From: Rhodospirillaceae bacterium
GTDB lineage: Bacteria; Pseudomonadota; Alphaproteobacteria; Thalassobaculales; Thalassobaculaceae
Direction of reading: 5' to 3'
DNA length: 64,000 bases
Assembly: GCA_018401495.1 (NCBI GenBank)
Contig: JAGYJX010000015.1
Span: 1 to 64,000 of the forward strand
Shown here piece by piece: positions 49,615-59,086 of the stretch (positions are counted from its first letter, which is position 1; the number at the start of each line of letters is the position of its first letter). The position numbers and the translations under genes are program-made. The notes under the pieces were generated by a model. That model did no database searches. It was not told the origin of the DNA and worked only from the letters and a program-made list of their open reading frames with translations.

Positions 49615-51165
49615 GTGCCCGACACAGAGCCGGGAACTGGGCGCGGCACCCGCGAACCCAAGCGAGGCCAGCGCGTCGGCGTGCTCGACATCGGCTCGAA
49701 TTCGATCCGGCTGGTGGTCTACGATCACGCCGGCCGCTCGCCGATTCCGGTGTTCAACGAAAAGGCCCTGTGCGGTCTCGGGCGCGGGGTCACCGAGACC
49801 GGCAATCTGCCTGTCGAGGGTATGGCGTCGGCCCTGATGAACATCGACCGCTACAGCCAGATCGCCCGGGCCATGCGCGTGCGACACCTGGACGTGGTGG
49901 CGACCTCGGCGGTCCGCGACGCCGCCAACGGACCGGGCTTCGTGGCCGAGCTGGAGCGGCGGATCGGGCACGAGGTCGAGGTGATCTCCGGCGACGAGGA
50001 GGCCCGGCTTTCGGCGCTCGGCGTGCTCAGCGGATTTCCGGAGGCCGATGGCGTCGTCGGCGATCTCGGCGGCGGCAGCCTGGAACTGATCGACGTCTCC
50101 GGTCGCCGCCTCGGCGACCACGCCACCATGCCGCTCGGCCCGCTGCGGGTTGGCGAGGTGACGGGGGGGCAGCGTCGCCGCGTCGCCCGCCTGGTCGATC
50201 GCCACCTGGAGACCGCCGAGTGGCTGCCCCGGCTCGCGGGGCGGACGCTCTACGCGGTCGGCGGGGCCTGGCGCAGCATCGCCCGCTCGCATATGGCCCG
50301 GATCGGCTATCCGATCGAGGTCATTCACGGATACGCGGTCGACCGGCTCGACGCTGTCGGACTACCTGGCCTCGTTCGCGCGGATTCCCAAGAAGTCGGT
50401 TCGCAACGTGCCCGGGGTGTCGCGGCGCCGCGGTGACGTGATCTCCACGGCCGCTCTGGTGTTGCAGCGGGTTCTGGCCCGAGGGGCCCCGCGAAGGTCG
50501 TGTTCTCGGCTTTTGGTCTGCGCGAGGGATGCCTCTACGACCGGCTCACCGAGGCGGAGAGGATCAAGGATCCGCTGCTGATGGCCGCCGAGGAGATCGC
50601 GCGCGAGACCAACCGGTTCGCGCCGCACGCCGACACCGTCTACGCGTGGCTGGCGCCGCTGTTTCCAGCCATTGCCGATCGCGATGCCCGGCTGATCAAG
50701 GCGCTCTGCATGTTGAGCGACCTCGCCTGGTCGGAGCATCCGAGCTATCGCGGCGAGCACGCCTTCCTGCGGGTGCTGAGGTTGCCTGTGGCCGGCATCG
50801 ATCACGCCGATCGGGTGTTTCTCGGCCGTCGGGCTCCTGGTTCGCTACGTTGGCCACACCGATCTCTCGGCGGCCAAGTCGGTCGGAGCACCTGCTCGAC
50901 CCCGGCGCGACGGGCGCTCGCCGTCCGCGTCGGTCACGCCCTTCGCCTGGGCCTGACCTTGTCCGGCGGGGCCACCACCCTGCTGCGGCGGACCCGCCTG
51001 AAGGCGGAGGCGGGCGGCGGCTTCGCGCTGATCCTCTCCGGGGAATCGCTGGCGTTGATGGGTGATGTTGTCGACCGGCGGATCGCGTCGCTTTCCTCGG
51101 CCATCGGCGCGCCGATCGCCATCGCCAGCCAGCCTGCCCGCCGGGCGTCCAGCGTCAGCGGCTGA
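49615..51165 (+). CDS. ppx: Ppx/GppA family exopolyphosphatase (about five frameshifts)
   Basis: An exopolyphosphatase/pppGpp phosphatase-type protein of about 515 residues, starting at GTG 49615, two bases after ppk1. The ASKHA phosphate loops are [19 protein letters not shown] and [15 protein letters not shown]. The middle ([39 protein letters not shown]) and the HD-like C-terminal part ([39 protein letters not shown]) shift frames near 50345, 50490, 50830, 50880 and 50915. One of these again shows ggag for gag. It ends 11 bases inside the converging chemoreceptor gene. Confidence 0.87.
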
Positions 51166-53512
51166 AGGCCAGGCTGATGTTGTCCGCTTCGACCCGGATG
51201 ACGCTGGCCCGATGCCGGCCCAGGCTCGCGCCCTCGACCTCCACCACGGTGCCCGTGCGCAGGTCCAGCCCGCTGACCCGCTCGATCCGGACGCCGCTCT
51301 CGGACACGTCGATCGTCCGCGCCGCGGCGGTGCGCCCGTTGAGAGTTACCTTGACGTTCTCGTTGGCGGACCGCCGCTCGGCCCCGCGACGGTCGACGTC
51401 GGTGGTTGCGGTCCGCACCGACCGGACGATCTCGCGGCGCAACTGCTCGATGGCCTCGTGAACGGACTCCGCGACGGTTCGCACCTGCGCCGCCCGGTTG
51501 CCGGTGGCCTCGGCCTCGGTGGACACCCGCTGGATGGACTCGGTGACCTCTCGGGCGGCGGAGGCGGACTCGCCGACGCTGCGCGAGATTTCCATGGTTG
51601 TCGCTTGCTGCTCCTCCATCGCAACGGCGATGGTCGCGGCAATCTGGTCCACTTCCCCGATCCGCTCGATCATCTGCCGGACGTTGTCGACCGACGCCTG
51701 GGTGGCTTCCTGGACCGCGCGGATCTGCGACGAGATCTCGTCGGTCGCCTGGGCGGTCTGGGTGGCGAGGTTCTTGACCTCGGACGCAACCACCGCGAAG
51801 CCCTTGCCCGCTTCGCCGGCCCTGGCTGCCTCGATCGTCGCGTTCAGGGCAAGAAGGTTGGTCTGACTGGCGATCGCGTTGATCAGCGAGGCGATTTCGC
51901 CGATCTTGTCGGCGGCTGCGGTCAAGGAATTGATCGAGACTTGCGACTCGCTGCCCGAGGCCACCGCCGACCGTGTCGCGCCCGCCGCGTCGGAAACCCT
52001 TCCGGCGATTTCCTGGATCGAGGCGGCCAGTTCTTCCGCCGCCGCGGCCACGGTCTCGGCACTCGCGAGCGATTCCTGGGCGGCGGACGCCACCGTGTTC
52101 GAGTTCAGGCCGACCTCCTGGGCGGATGCCGACATCGACGCGGCTTCCTCGTCCATCTTGCGGGTATGTCCGGCGACGTTCTCGACGGCGGCCCCCGCTT
52201 CACTCTCGATCGTGTCGGCCATGCGGCGCAGCGCGGCGCGTTGATCCTCGGCTGCCTGCTGCTTGATGCGCTCCTGATCGGCAGCCAGATGGCGGGCCTG
52301 CGCCATCGAATCCTTGAACACCGCCAGCGCCGCCGCCATGGCGCCGATCTCGTCGCGCCGGTCGGCACCGGTCACCGCGATGGCCAGATCGCCGGCGGCG
52401 ATGCGTTCCATATCGCCGGTCAGGCGCGATAGCGGACTGGAGATCGAGCGGCCGAGCAGCACCGAGCCGAGAGCAACGAGCACGATCGTTCCAAGGCCGA
52501 AGATCAGGACCCAAAGAAAGGCATCGTCGAGCGGTTCGTCGATCTCGGCGGTATCCACCCGGGACAGCAGAACGTAGCGGGCGTTGCCGAAGGTGATGGA
52601 GCGGCCGGCGAGGGTCTTTCCGGCCTCGGTCCAGGTGATCACCTCGTCGCTGATCTGCGCGAGGGAACGGCCCTCGTACCGGGTCTGGAGAATATCGTTG
52701 ATCTCGGTGCGGGGAGTGTCGGTGCGGAACAGTCCATCACCGCCGATCAGCACCGCGTCGCCGGTCGACCCGATACCTCCGCCGCTGACAATGCTGTTCA
52801 GGCGGTCGACCGGCATCTGGAAGGCCAGCACGCCGACCGTCTTGCCGTTCTCGATCAGCGGGGTCGAGATGAAGGATGCCGGTGCGTCGTTGCTCGGAGC
52901 GTAGGGCTTGAAATCGAAGAAGCTGAACGCTCCCGAGCGACCAGCAAGTCCCGCCTTGAAGGCGGCGGCCAGGTCGGTCGCCCGCCATTGCCCGTTGTTC
53001 ATGTTGGTCGCGTAGTCCAACTCCTTGAAGACCGTGTAGACGAGGTCGCCGGACGTGTTGAACAAGAAGATGTCGTAGTACCCGCCGGTTTGCAGGAACT
53101 CACGGATCCAGGGATGGTACTGGGCGTGCAAGCGGCTGTACTCGGAGCCGTCGGGTGCCGCGTCCAGGGCTTCCTTCTTGCCGGTGGGGTTTGGGTTGTC
53201 GGTGATGTAGAGCTTCTGCAGCGTTTTCTGCGGCTCTGGAAGCGCGGCGAACGCCGAGCTGAACTCCTTGAGGGCGCTGAGGAACACCTGGTTCCGGGAC
53301 ATCACCAGGAGGTCGCGCTCGATGGTTCCGAGATAATCCTGGACCGCCTTCGCCTGAATTTCTCCGGACTGCTTCAGCGACCGCTCGGTCTGAGTACGAT
53401 AAGACTCGGACAACAGGTTCAATGAGATAGAGCCTGTAACCGCGATGCTGACCATGGCCACCAGGACGATGATGGCGGGTACCCGAAAGGCGATCTGGTA
53501 AAGCGTCCGCAC
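51155..53512 (-). CDS. Methyl-accepting chemotaxis protein with Cache sensor and C-terminal PilZ domain
   Basis: A 785-residue transmembrane chemoreceptor. TM1 is about residues 9-29. A periplasmic Cache-like sensor follows (about 40-330, with [20 protein letters not shown] and [20 protein letters not shown]). TM2 is 332-354, HAMP 355-407, and the signalling helices about 440-700 with the tip [20 protein letters not shown]. The C-terminal PilZ domain (708-785) keeps both c-di-GMP motifs: RGAER (709-713) and DVSESG (735-740). It should report ligand and c-di-GMP level to CheA, as Azospirillum Tlp1 does. I choose GTG 53512, preceded by a G run; TTG 53560 is possible. Confidence 0.9.
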   Translation of the reverse strand: MRTLYQIAFRVPAIIVLVAMVSIAVTGSISLNLLSESYRTQTERSLKQSGEIQAKAVQDYLGTIERDLLVMSRNQVFLSALKEFSSAFAALPEPQKTLQKLYITDNPNPTGKKEALDAAPDGSEYSRLHAQYHPWIREFLQTGGYYDIFLFNTSGDLVYTVFKELDYATNMNNGQWRATDLAAAFKAGLAGRSGAFSFFDFKPYAPSNDAPASFISTPLIENGKTVGVLAFQMPVDRLNSIVSGGGIGSTGDAVLIGGDGLFRTDTPRTEINDILQTRYEGRSLAQISDEVITWTEAGKTLAGRSITFGNARYVLLSRVDTAEIDEPLDDAFLWVLIFGLGTIVLVALGSVLLGRSISSPLSRLTGDMERIAAGDLAIAVTGADRRDEIGAMAAALAVFKDSMAQARHLAADQERIKQQAAEDQRAALRRMADTIESEAGAAVENVAGHTRKMDEEAASMSASAQEVGLNSNTVASAAQESLASAETVAAAAEELAASIQEIAGRVSDAAGATRSAVASGSESQVSINSLTAAADKIGEIASLINAIASQTNLLALNATIEAARAGEAGKGFAVVASEVKNLATQTAQATDEISSQIRAVQEATQASVDNVRQMIERIGEVDQIAATIAVAMEEQQATTMEISRSVGESASAAREVTESIQRVSTEAEATGNRAAQVRTVAESVHEAIEQLRREIVRSVRTATTDVDRRGAERRSANENVKVTLNGRTAAARTIDVSESGVRIERVSGLDLRTGTVVEVEGASLGRHRASVIRVEADNISLAFSR

Positions 53513-53592
53513 GGCGCCCCCCCGTTGAAATCGAAACGACGAGGCTATATCGCGGCTCAAATGCTGAACGACTGGTTAACTTTCCCGGGTAC

Positions 53593-53606
53593 TGTGGTTT
53601 TCCACA
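53593..53606. promoter_or_regulatory. Inverted repeat TGTGG-N4-CCACA upstream of the PilZ chemoreceptor
   Basis: The arms TGTGG (53593-53597) and CCACA (53602-53606) surround TTTT, 81-94 bases upstream of the start at 53512. The same motif with a six-base arm lies upstream of the paralogous receptor (55751-55766). The shared sequence and four-base spacer suggest a common operator. I cannot name the regulator. Confidence 0.5.
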
Positions 53607-53643
53607 ATGGTGCGACAAAGTGCTCCGGTTCCGCCGGAACGCC

Positions 53644-53677
53644 GGACCCCGACGGCTCGATCGAGCCGTCGGGGTCC
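53644..53677. repeat. 34-bp perfect palindrome between the two chemoreceptor genes
   Basis: The arm GGACCCCGACGGCTCGA (53644-53660) is followed immediately by its exact reverse complement (53661-53677). It lies 77 bases after the stop of the upstream receptor. It could act as a terminator hairpin for the 55544-53754 transcript, but no T-run follows on either strand. A cruciform or protein-binding site is the alternative. Confidence 0.75.
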
Positions 53678-53753
53678 GATCCTGTTTCAACAGTCGACGG
53701 TCAGCCGGATGCCCTGGTTGCCCCGGGCACGCTGTCCCGCCGGCGGACCTCGG

Positions 53754-55544
53754 TCACGCGGCTCGGGCCGGCGTGGCCGACATGCCACGCGACGGCCGGC
53801 CGCTCTCGTTGGCCGGGTGGCGCTCGGAGGTCGTGCGGTCGACATCGGTGGTGGCCGCGCGCACCGAGCGGACGATCTCGTTGCGGAGGTTCTCGATCGA
53901 CTCCTGGAGCGAACCCGCCACCGTTCGCACGCGCTCGGCGCGCGTGCCGGTCGCTTCGGCCTCGGAGGAGACGCGCTGGATGGAGGTGGTCACCTCACGC
54001 GCCGCCGCCGCGGACTCGCCGACGCTCCGCGAGATCTCCATGGTCGTCGCCTGCTGCTCTTCCATGGCGGCGGCAATGGTGGAGGCGATCTGATCAACCA
54101 CGCCGATGTGATCGATCATCCGGCGCACGTTGCCGACCGAGGCCGAGGTCGCGTCCTGGACGGCTCGGATCTGCGCGGAGATCTCGCCGGTCGCCTTGGC
54201 GGTCTGGTTGGCAAGGCTCTTGACCTCCGACGCGACCACCGCGAAGCCCTTGCCGGCTTCGCCGGCCCTGGCAGCCTCGATCGTCGCGTTGAGGGCGAGT
54301 AGGTTGGTCTGGTTGGCGATCGCGTTGATCAGCGAGGCGATCTCGCCGATCTTGTCGGCCGCCGCGGTCAACGAGTTGATCGAGGCCTGCGACTCGCTGC
54401 CCGAGGCCACCGCCGAGCGCGTGGCGTTGGCGGCTTCGGAAACCCGGCCGGCGATCTCCTGGATCGACGCGGCAAGTTCCTCTGTCGCCGACGCCACGGT
54501 CTCGGCGCTGGCCAGGGACTGCTGGGCCGCTGACGCGACCGCGTTGGAGTTCACGCCGACTTCCTGGGCCGAGGCCGACATCGACACGGCCTCCTCGTCC
54601 ATCTTGCGGGTCTGGCTTTCGACCTGCTCGACGGCAACCCCGGCCTCGGCCTCGATGGCGTCGGCCATGCGACGAAGCGCGGTCTGCTGGGCTTCGGCGG
54701 CTTGCGTCTTCAGGCGGTCCTGCTCGCCGCGCATCGCCAGGCTGTCCAACGCGCTCTTCTTGAAGACCTGAAGACTCCGGAAGATGTCGCCAACTTCGGT
54801 GCGCGAGTTCGTCGGAGGCACGTCTACCGACAGGTCGTTGTTGGCCAGCCGCAGCATGATCTCGGTCGACTTCCGCAGCGGCAGGATGCCGCGCACCGTC
54901 CAGGTGGCGACGGCAATGCCGAGTGCCAGGCCAAGGCCGGTGAGCGCCAGCATGAGGTTCTGGAAACCGGTGGCCGCGGCGAGCGCCACCGTGGTTTCCT
55001 CGACGTTCTTGCGCTCCTGGTAATCGATGAACTGGTTGATCTGCTTCAGCCAGGTGGTGAAGGCGTCGCGTGCCGGGCCGACCAGCATCGCGTGAGCACG
55101 GTCGTCGCCGAGTTCGCCGCTGAGCTTGATGACGGTCTGGATGATCGGCAGCGTGCGCTGCTCGGTCGCCTTGATGTCGGCGAGGATCCGCCGTTCCTCG
55201 GGGGTGGTGTCCTCCCGGCCGTCCATCATCGAATCGAGCGGGGTAGCGGAATCCTGGTAGAAGCGGTCAAGGCGCTCGATGTTGGCCAGCACATCACGGA
55301 GAACCGACGGCTCCTCGATCAGCACGACGTCGCGCAGATCGATGGCCCGGTCGTGCACGCTGCCGCGAAAGTTGATTGCGTAGCGCTGCTTCACGCTGTT
55401 GACCTGATTGATCGCGATCAGGCTGTCGCTGATGCCGTTGACCTGATTGATTCCGTAGAGGGTGAGGGAGATCATGATGCACAGGGCGATGCCCATGCCC
55501 ACCACCACTCGCGTAACGAGTTTGGTGTCCGAGATAAAGTTCAT
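53754..55544 (-). CDS. Methyl-accepting chemotaxis protein (4HB-type sensor), PilZ lost
   Basis: A 596-residue chemoreceptor. TM1 is about 12-30, then a helical four-helix-bundle-like periplasmic sensor ([32 protein letters not shown]), TM2 about 194-216, HAMP, and signalling helices (tip [20 protein letters not shown]). The signalling half is nearly identical to the downstream receptor, but the sensors are unrelated. The tail [16 protein letters not shown] aligns with [16 protein letters not shown], the start of the neighbour's PilZ domain, then stops within about 15 residues. Reading the other frames to 53705 reveals no DxSxxG motif, so the PilZ domain is absent. Confidence 0.9.
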   Translation of the reverse strand: MNFISDTKLVTRVVVGMGIALCIMISLTLYGINQVNGISDSLIAINQVNSVKQRYAINFRGSVHDRAIDLRDVVLIEEPSVLRDVLANIERLDRFYQDSATPLDSMMDGREDTTPEERRILADIKATEQRTLPIIQTVIKLSGELGDDRAHAMLVGPARDAFTTWLKQINQFIDYQERKNVEETTVALAAATGFQNLMLALTGLGLALGIAVATWTVRGILPLRKSTEIMLRLANNDLSVDVPPTNSRTEVGDIFRSLQVFKKSALDSLAMRGEQDRLKTQAAEAQQTALRRMADAIEAEAGVAVEQVESQTRKMDEEAVSMSASAQEVGVNSNAVASAAQQSLASAETVASATEELAASIQEIAGRVSEAANATRSAVASGSESQASINSLTAAADKIGEIASLINAIANQTNLLALNATIEAARAGEAGKGFAVVASEVKSLANQTAKATGEISAQIRAVQDATSASVGNVRRMIDHIGVVDQIASTIAAAMEEQQATTMEISRSVGESAAAAREVTTSIQRVSSEAEATGTRAERVRTVAGSLQESIENLRNEIVRSVRAATTDVDRTTSERHPANESGRPSRGMSATPARAA

Positions 55545-55750
55545 CTGCTTTCTTTCTTATGGGCGGTGACGAAGGCGCCGGGCGGTGTGCACCCACCGTC
55601 ACGGTTGACCCGGGGCCGGGTCTGGCAATGCTCCAATGTCAGGGTGTGCAGGAACTCCGCAGTTTTCGGAGCACCTGGACGCAAGTTGGTCGGCTACCGT
55701 CGACATTGGCGCCGTGAGATCATAAATAGGGCGCGCTCGACCAAACGGAA

Positions 55751-55766
55751 TTGTGGCTTTCCACAA
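55751..55766. promoter_or_regulatory. Inverted repeat TTGTGG-N4-CCACAA upstream of the 4HB chemoreceptor
   Basis: A perfect six-base inverted repeat, TTGTGG (55751-55756) and CCACAA (55761-55766) around CTTT, about 207 bases before the start at 55544. It matches the shorter repeat at 53593-53606 in arms and spacing, and both lie upstream of chemoreceptor genes. This suggests joint control by one dimeric regulator. Confidence 0.5.
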
Positions 55767-55794
55767 GACTCCTCTGGTGAACGCATCGGCAAAT

Positions 55795-55809
55795 TTAAGG
55801 ATATGTTAA
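55795..55809. promoter_or_regulatory. CtrA-type binding site TTAA-N7-TTAA
   Basis: TTAA (55795-55798) and TTAA (55806-55809) are separated by exactly seven bases, the full consensus of the alphaproteobacterial cell-cycle and motility regulator CtrA. In such GC-rich DNA a chance full match is uncommon. The only gene positioned for control is the minus-strand receptor starting at 55544. CtrA commonly drives flagellar and chemotaxis genes, and DivK and PleD, which act in the same circuit, are at 62.4-64 kb. Confidence 0.55.
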
Positions 55810-55912
55810 TCGCCCGGGCCGAAGCGGCAAATCATCGCCGGGCTGCTGTCGCGCCTACAGGAACAGAGGTTCCGACGTCTTTCCGAGGAATTCCAGGCTC
55901 TGCCGCGGTGCC

Positions 55913-57072
55913 TCAGCCTGGAACGTCAAGCAATCTGACGCAATCCTGGCCCGGGTCGTAGACGAGGCCGAGACGGCCGTGCTTCACCGCCAGCGCGGCG
56001 TCGCCGAAAACCTCGCGCCGCCAGCCCCTGAGCGCCGGGACATCAGCGTCGTCGCGCGCGGCTATCGCGTCGAGATCGTCGGAACTGGCGATGAGCTTCG
56101 GGGCCACGTCGCACTCTTCGCACTTGATCTTCAAGAGCACGCGCAGCAGATCCGCGACCGGCTGGCGGCCTTGCGTGGTCTCGTCCGGCTCGGGCAGGGT
56201 CGGCCACTGCTCCTTGGGACGCGCCAGAGCCTTCGCAACCGCTTCCAAAATCGACCGGCCGGTCTTGCCGCTGGAGGACTCCCGGTTGAACGCCCGCGAC
56301 CGCGACAACTCGTCGGGGTCTGCGGCATCTGCGCAGCGACATCCACAAGGGCATCGTCGCGCAGGATCCGGTTGCGCGGCACGTCACGGCTCTGCGCCTC
56401 GTGCTCGCGCCACGCGGCCAGTTCCTGAAGCACGGCCAGGAACTTCGGCTTGGTGCTCCGGATCTTGAGGCGTCTCCAGGACTCCTCCGGCACGACCCGA
56501 TACGTTGCCGGATCGGTCAGGACCGCCATCTCCTCGCTGAGCCACTCCAGCCGATTGGTCTTCTCCAGCCGTCGGTGCAGCTTTTCATAGGCCGGACGCA
56601 GGTGGATGACGTCGGCAAGGGCGTACTCGACCTGCTTGGGGGTCAGCGGTCGGTGGCTCCAGTCGGTGAAGCGAGACGTCTTGTCGAGCCGGACGCCCGT
56701 GAGACCTCGGACCAGCCGATCGTAGCTCACGGCATCGCCGAAGCCGCAGACCATTCCGGCGATCTGGGTGTCGAACAGCGGTGCCGGAACCGCGTTTGCC
56801 TGGTGAACGAAGATCTCGACATCCTGTCGGGCCGCGTGGAAGACCTTCAGGACGCCCGGATCGGCCATAAGTTCGTACAGGGGAGTCAGGTCCAGGCCCG
56901 GGGCCAGGGTGTCGACCGCCGCCGCCTCGTCGTTGCCGGCGAGCTGGACCAGGCAAAGCTTCGAGTAATAAGTCTTGTCGCGCATAAACTCTGTGTCGAC
57001 CGCGACGTAGGGCTCGCGGGCGAGACGTTCACAAAGCGCGGACAGGGAAGCTGTATCGGTGACGAGGGTCAT
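55913..57072 (-). CDS. rnd: Ribonuclease D (one frameshift)
   Basis: A DEDD-family 3'-5' exoribonuclease of about 386 residues involved in tRNA 3' processing. Exo I is EPYVAVDTEFMRDKTYYSKL, Exo II is VLKVFHAARQDVEIF, and Exo III is QVEYALADVIHLRPAYEKL with the Tyr and Asp. An HRDC-like region follows (FLAVLQELAAWREHEAQSRDVPR). Near 56310-56325 one missing base breaks QMPQTPDELSRSRAFNRESS; the rest continues to 55913. I use the ATG at 57072 (TLVTDTASLSALCERLARE); the in-frame extension to 57330 is not family-like. Confidence 0.92.
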
Positions 57073-57262
57073 TGCTCCCCTATACACCACCATACCCCCG
57101 GCGCAACCGCCATGAACGGGCGCGGCGAGGGGGCCTAAGCCCTTGAATTTGGAATCCCTATTTGGGGGTCGGCGGTGGGCCCGGAAGTTTGGCGTTGCCA
57201 AACTGCCGGATATGACCCACGATTCGCGCGGGCAACTGATTGATTCAGGCGGGGGAATCATC

Positions 57263-58084
57263 ATGAGGCGCAAGCTGGCCATAGCGGTGCTGCCGCTGGC
57301 CCTTGGGGGATGTCTGCCACTTCCGATCACGATCGCGACCGCGTCGTTCAGCGGCGTCTCCTATTTGGCAAGCGGGAAGTCGACTACGGATCACGTCCTG
57401 TCAGCGACGATGGAGAAGGATTGCGCGTTGACTCGCCCCGTCCTGGGAGAGCCGGTCTGCCGGGACCTTGGACCGAACGGCGAGGGCGGAACTCCCACGT
57501 TCCGGGTGGCCAACTATCCGGGTGACCGCGATGACCTTGGCTCGGACGAGCAGAGGTTGGGGGCTCGCTTGGACGGATCTTTCGACCTGACCAGCCTCGA
57601 TCCGGACGCTCGGGAAATCGCCGCCGCTCCCTTGTTCCTGGCGCCCCCGCCGCGGGTGAGCGTCGCTGGCATCATCGTGACCCGCGACCAGATCGTGCCG
57701 GCTGCCGAGACACGGACACTTCCGAATGCTGACGAGACTTCATGGGCTGCTCTGGCCCTGCCGGAGACGCCAGGGGCGTCGGCGCAGCCACCTGCCGGCG
57801 CTTCGGTGGTGCCCGCGGTCACGGGGGGTGGCCGTGCCGCGCTCGCTGACGGCGACCGTTGGGTGGTGCTCGCCTCGTTTCGCGATGTCGATCGGGCCCG
57901 GGTGATGGCGGCACGCTACTCCCATCGTCGTCCACGCATCGTGGAGGCGACGATCGACGGCGGGCAATGGCACAGAGTGGTCCTGGGGCCGATGACGCCC
58001 GCGGCGGCCGAAGAGATGACGGCCGCGCTGGGGCGGATCGACGGCCGGGAACCCTGGGTGGTGCGCGTCGATCGCTCCTCGTGA
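57263..58084 (+). CDS. SPOR domain-containing lipoprotein
   Basis: A 273-residue predicted lipoprotein. The signal RRKLAIAVLPLALGGC ends in a lipobox (LGGC) with the lipidated Cys at about 17. The central region is Ala/Pro-rich with no recognised domain. The last ~75 residues form a SPOR peptidoglycan-binding domain (WVVLASFRDVDRARVMAARY, then WHRVVLGPMTPAAAEEM). SPOR proteins bind denuded glycan at the division septum. The start has GGGGGA six bases upstream and is divergent from rnd. Confidence 0.82.
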   Translation: MRRKLAIAVLPLALGGCLPLPITIATASFSGVSYLASGKSTTDHVLSATMEKDCALTRPVLGEPVCRDLGPNGEGGTPTFRVANYPGDRDDLGSDEQRLGARLDGSFDLTSLDPDAREIAAAPLFLAPPPRVSVAGIIVTRDQIVPAAETRTLPNADETSWAALALPETPGASAQPPAGASVVPAVTGGGRAALADGDRWVVLASFRDVDRARVMAARYSHRRPRIVEATIDGGQWHRVVLGPMTPAAAEEMTAALGRIDGREPWVVRVDRSS

Positions 58085-58108
58085 TTGAGCGGGTGGCGGC
58101 AGCAACGG

Positions 58109-58849
58109 TCAGTTTGGACGACCGCCTTTCCGTCGCGAGTGCTTCTGCAGATACATGAGTTGGTCGGCCCGCTCGAGGACATTGCCGGGCGTGTCGGTGC
58201 CGGTGTACTGGACCATGCCGACGCTGGCCGAGATCTGCAGCAGGGCGCCCTGCCAGTCGACGACGTGGCCGTTGAGACGGTCCGAGAGCGAGGCTGCGCG
58301 CGAGGCGCAGGCGTCGTCGTCGAGATCGGTCATCAACACGACGAACTCGTCGCCACCAAGACGGGCCACGACATCGCATTCGCGCACCTCGGCCAGCAGC
58401 AGGCCGGCCACCGCGCGCAACAAGCCATCGCCGGCGGCGTGACCATAGGTATCGTTGATCGGCTTGAAGCGATCGAGATCGATCATCAGCACCATGCCGC
58501 GCCGCTCGCCCCGTTTCGCCTGGGCGAGCGCCTTGCCGAGGTGCATGTTGAACCCGCGGCGATTGAGCAGTCCCGTCAACTCGTCGGTCACCGAGAGGCT
58601 CTCGAGTTCCTTGATCCGCGCCTCCTGGCGCTCGATCCGGCGCTGCGCCTCGCTCATCGCGACCAGCGCCAAGCGCAACGCCGCCTCGGCCTCGGCGGCA
58701 TCTGGCTTGGCGTCGGCGCTGTCGGACGTCGTCTCGGTGCCGGGCTCCAGCGCCGTGTTGAAGCGCGCGAGCATTCCCGTGACCTCGGCGTAAAGCCGGA
58801 CGCTTTGCCCGTCGAGTGGGGCGGTGATGATTCGAGTGTCGGTCGCCAT
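58109..58849 (-). CDS. Diguanylate cyclase (GGDEF)
   Basis: A 246-residue soluble protein. About 90 helical N-terminal residues end in a coiled-coil-like stretch (AQRRIERQEARIKELESLS). A GGDEF domain follows with SVTDELTGLLNRRGFNMHL, MVLMIDLDRFKPINDTYGHAAGD and the active site RLGGDEFVVLM. The product-inhibition site RECD lies five residues before GGDEF. It should make c-di-GMP and be feedback-inhibited. The ATG has GGAGG seven bases upstream. It is divergent from eipB across about 240 bases. Confidence 0.92.
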   Translation of the reverse strand: MATDTRIITAPLDGQSVRLYAEVTGMLARFNTALEPGTETTSDSADAKPDAAEAEAALRLALVAMSEAQRRIERQEARIKELESLSVTDELTGLLNRRGFNMHLGKALAQAKRGERRGMVLMIDLDRFKPINDTYGHAAGDGLLRAVAGLLLAEVRECDVVARLGGDEFVVLMTDLDDDACASRAASLSDRLNGHVVDWQGALLQISASVGMVQYTGTDTPGNVLERADQLMYLQKHSRRKGGRPN

Positions 58850-59086
58850 TTCCAACCTCCGTCGGGGGTCGGACCAATGAAAGCAACCTCTGTGCCACCG
58901 GGAATCTGCGACGCCTGCCGGAAATCCGCCTGATTTCCCCCGCACAGTCGTCTTTATCGTCGGCAGGCCGGGTCCGTGGCCGGCGCGTCGGCAAGTTCTG
59001 CCGACCGTCATGCAGCCGGCGGCGGATGATGCCGACCCGTCCGTCGCGTGCGATAGTCGGGATCGGAACCAACCAGGAGGGACTTC

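Larger units (their letters stand above)
55545..55912. other. Intergenic region upstream of the 4HB chemoreceptor
   Basis: The 368 bases hold no credible gene. They are more AT-rich than the surroundings between 55700 and 55830. They contain the inverted repeat at 55751-55766 and a perfect CtrA-type box at 55795-55809, both upstream of the minus-strand receptor. The rnd stop lies at the far edge; I see no strong terminator for rnd. Confidence 0.7.

Noticed and set aside
53705..53760. Extended C-terminus of the 4HB chemoreceptor in another frame (ending IRLTVDC)
   Set aside because: A frame change could append about 20 residues, but they show no PilZ motif and the in-frame stop is clean. I left the annotated stop and note the uncertainty.
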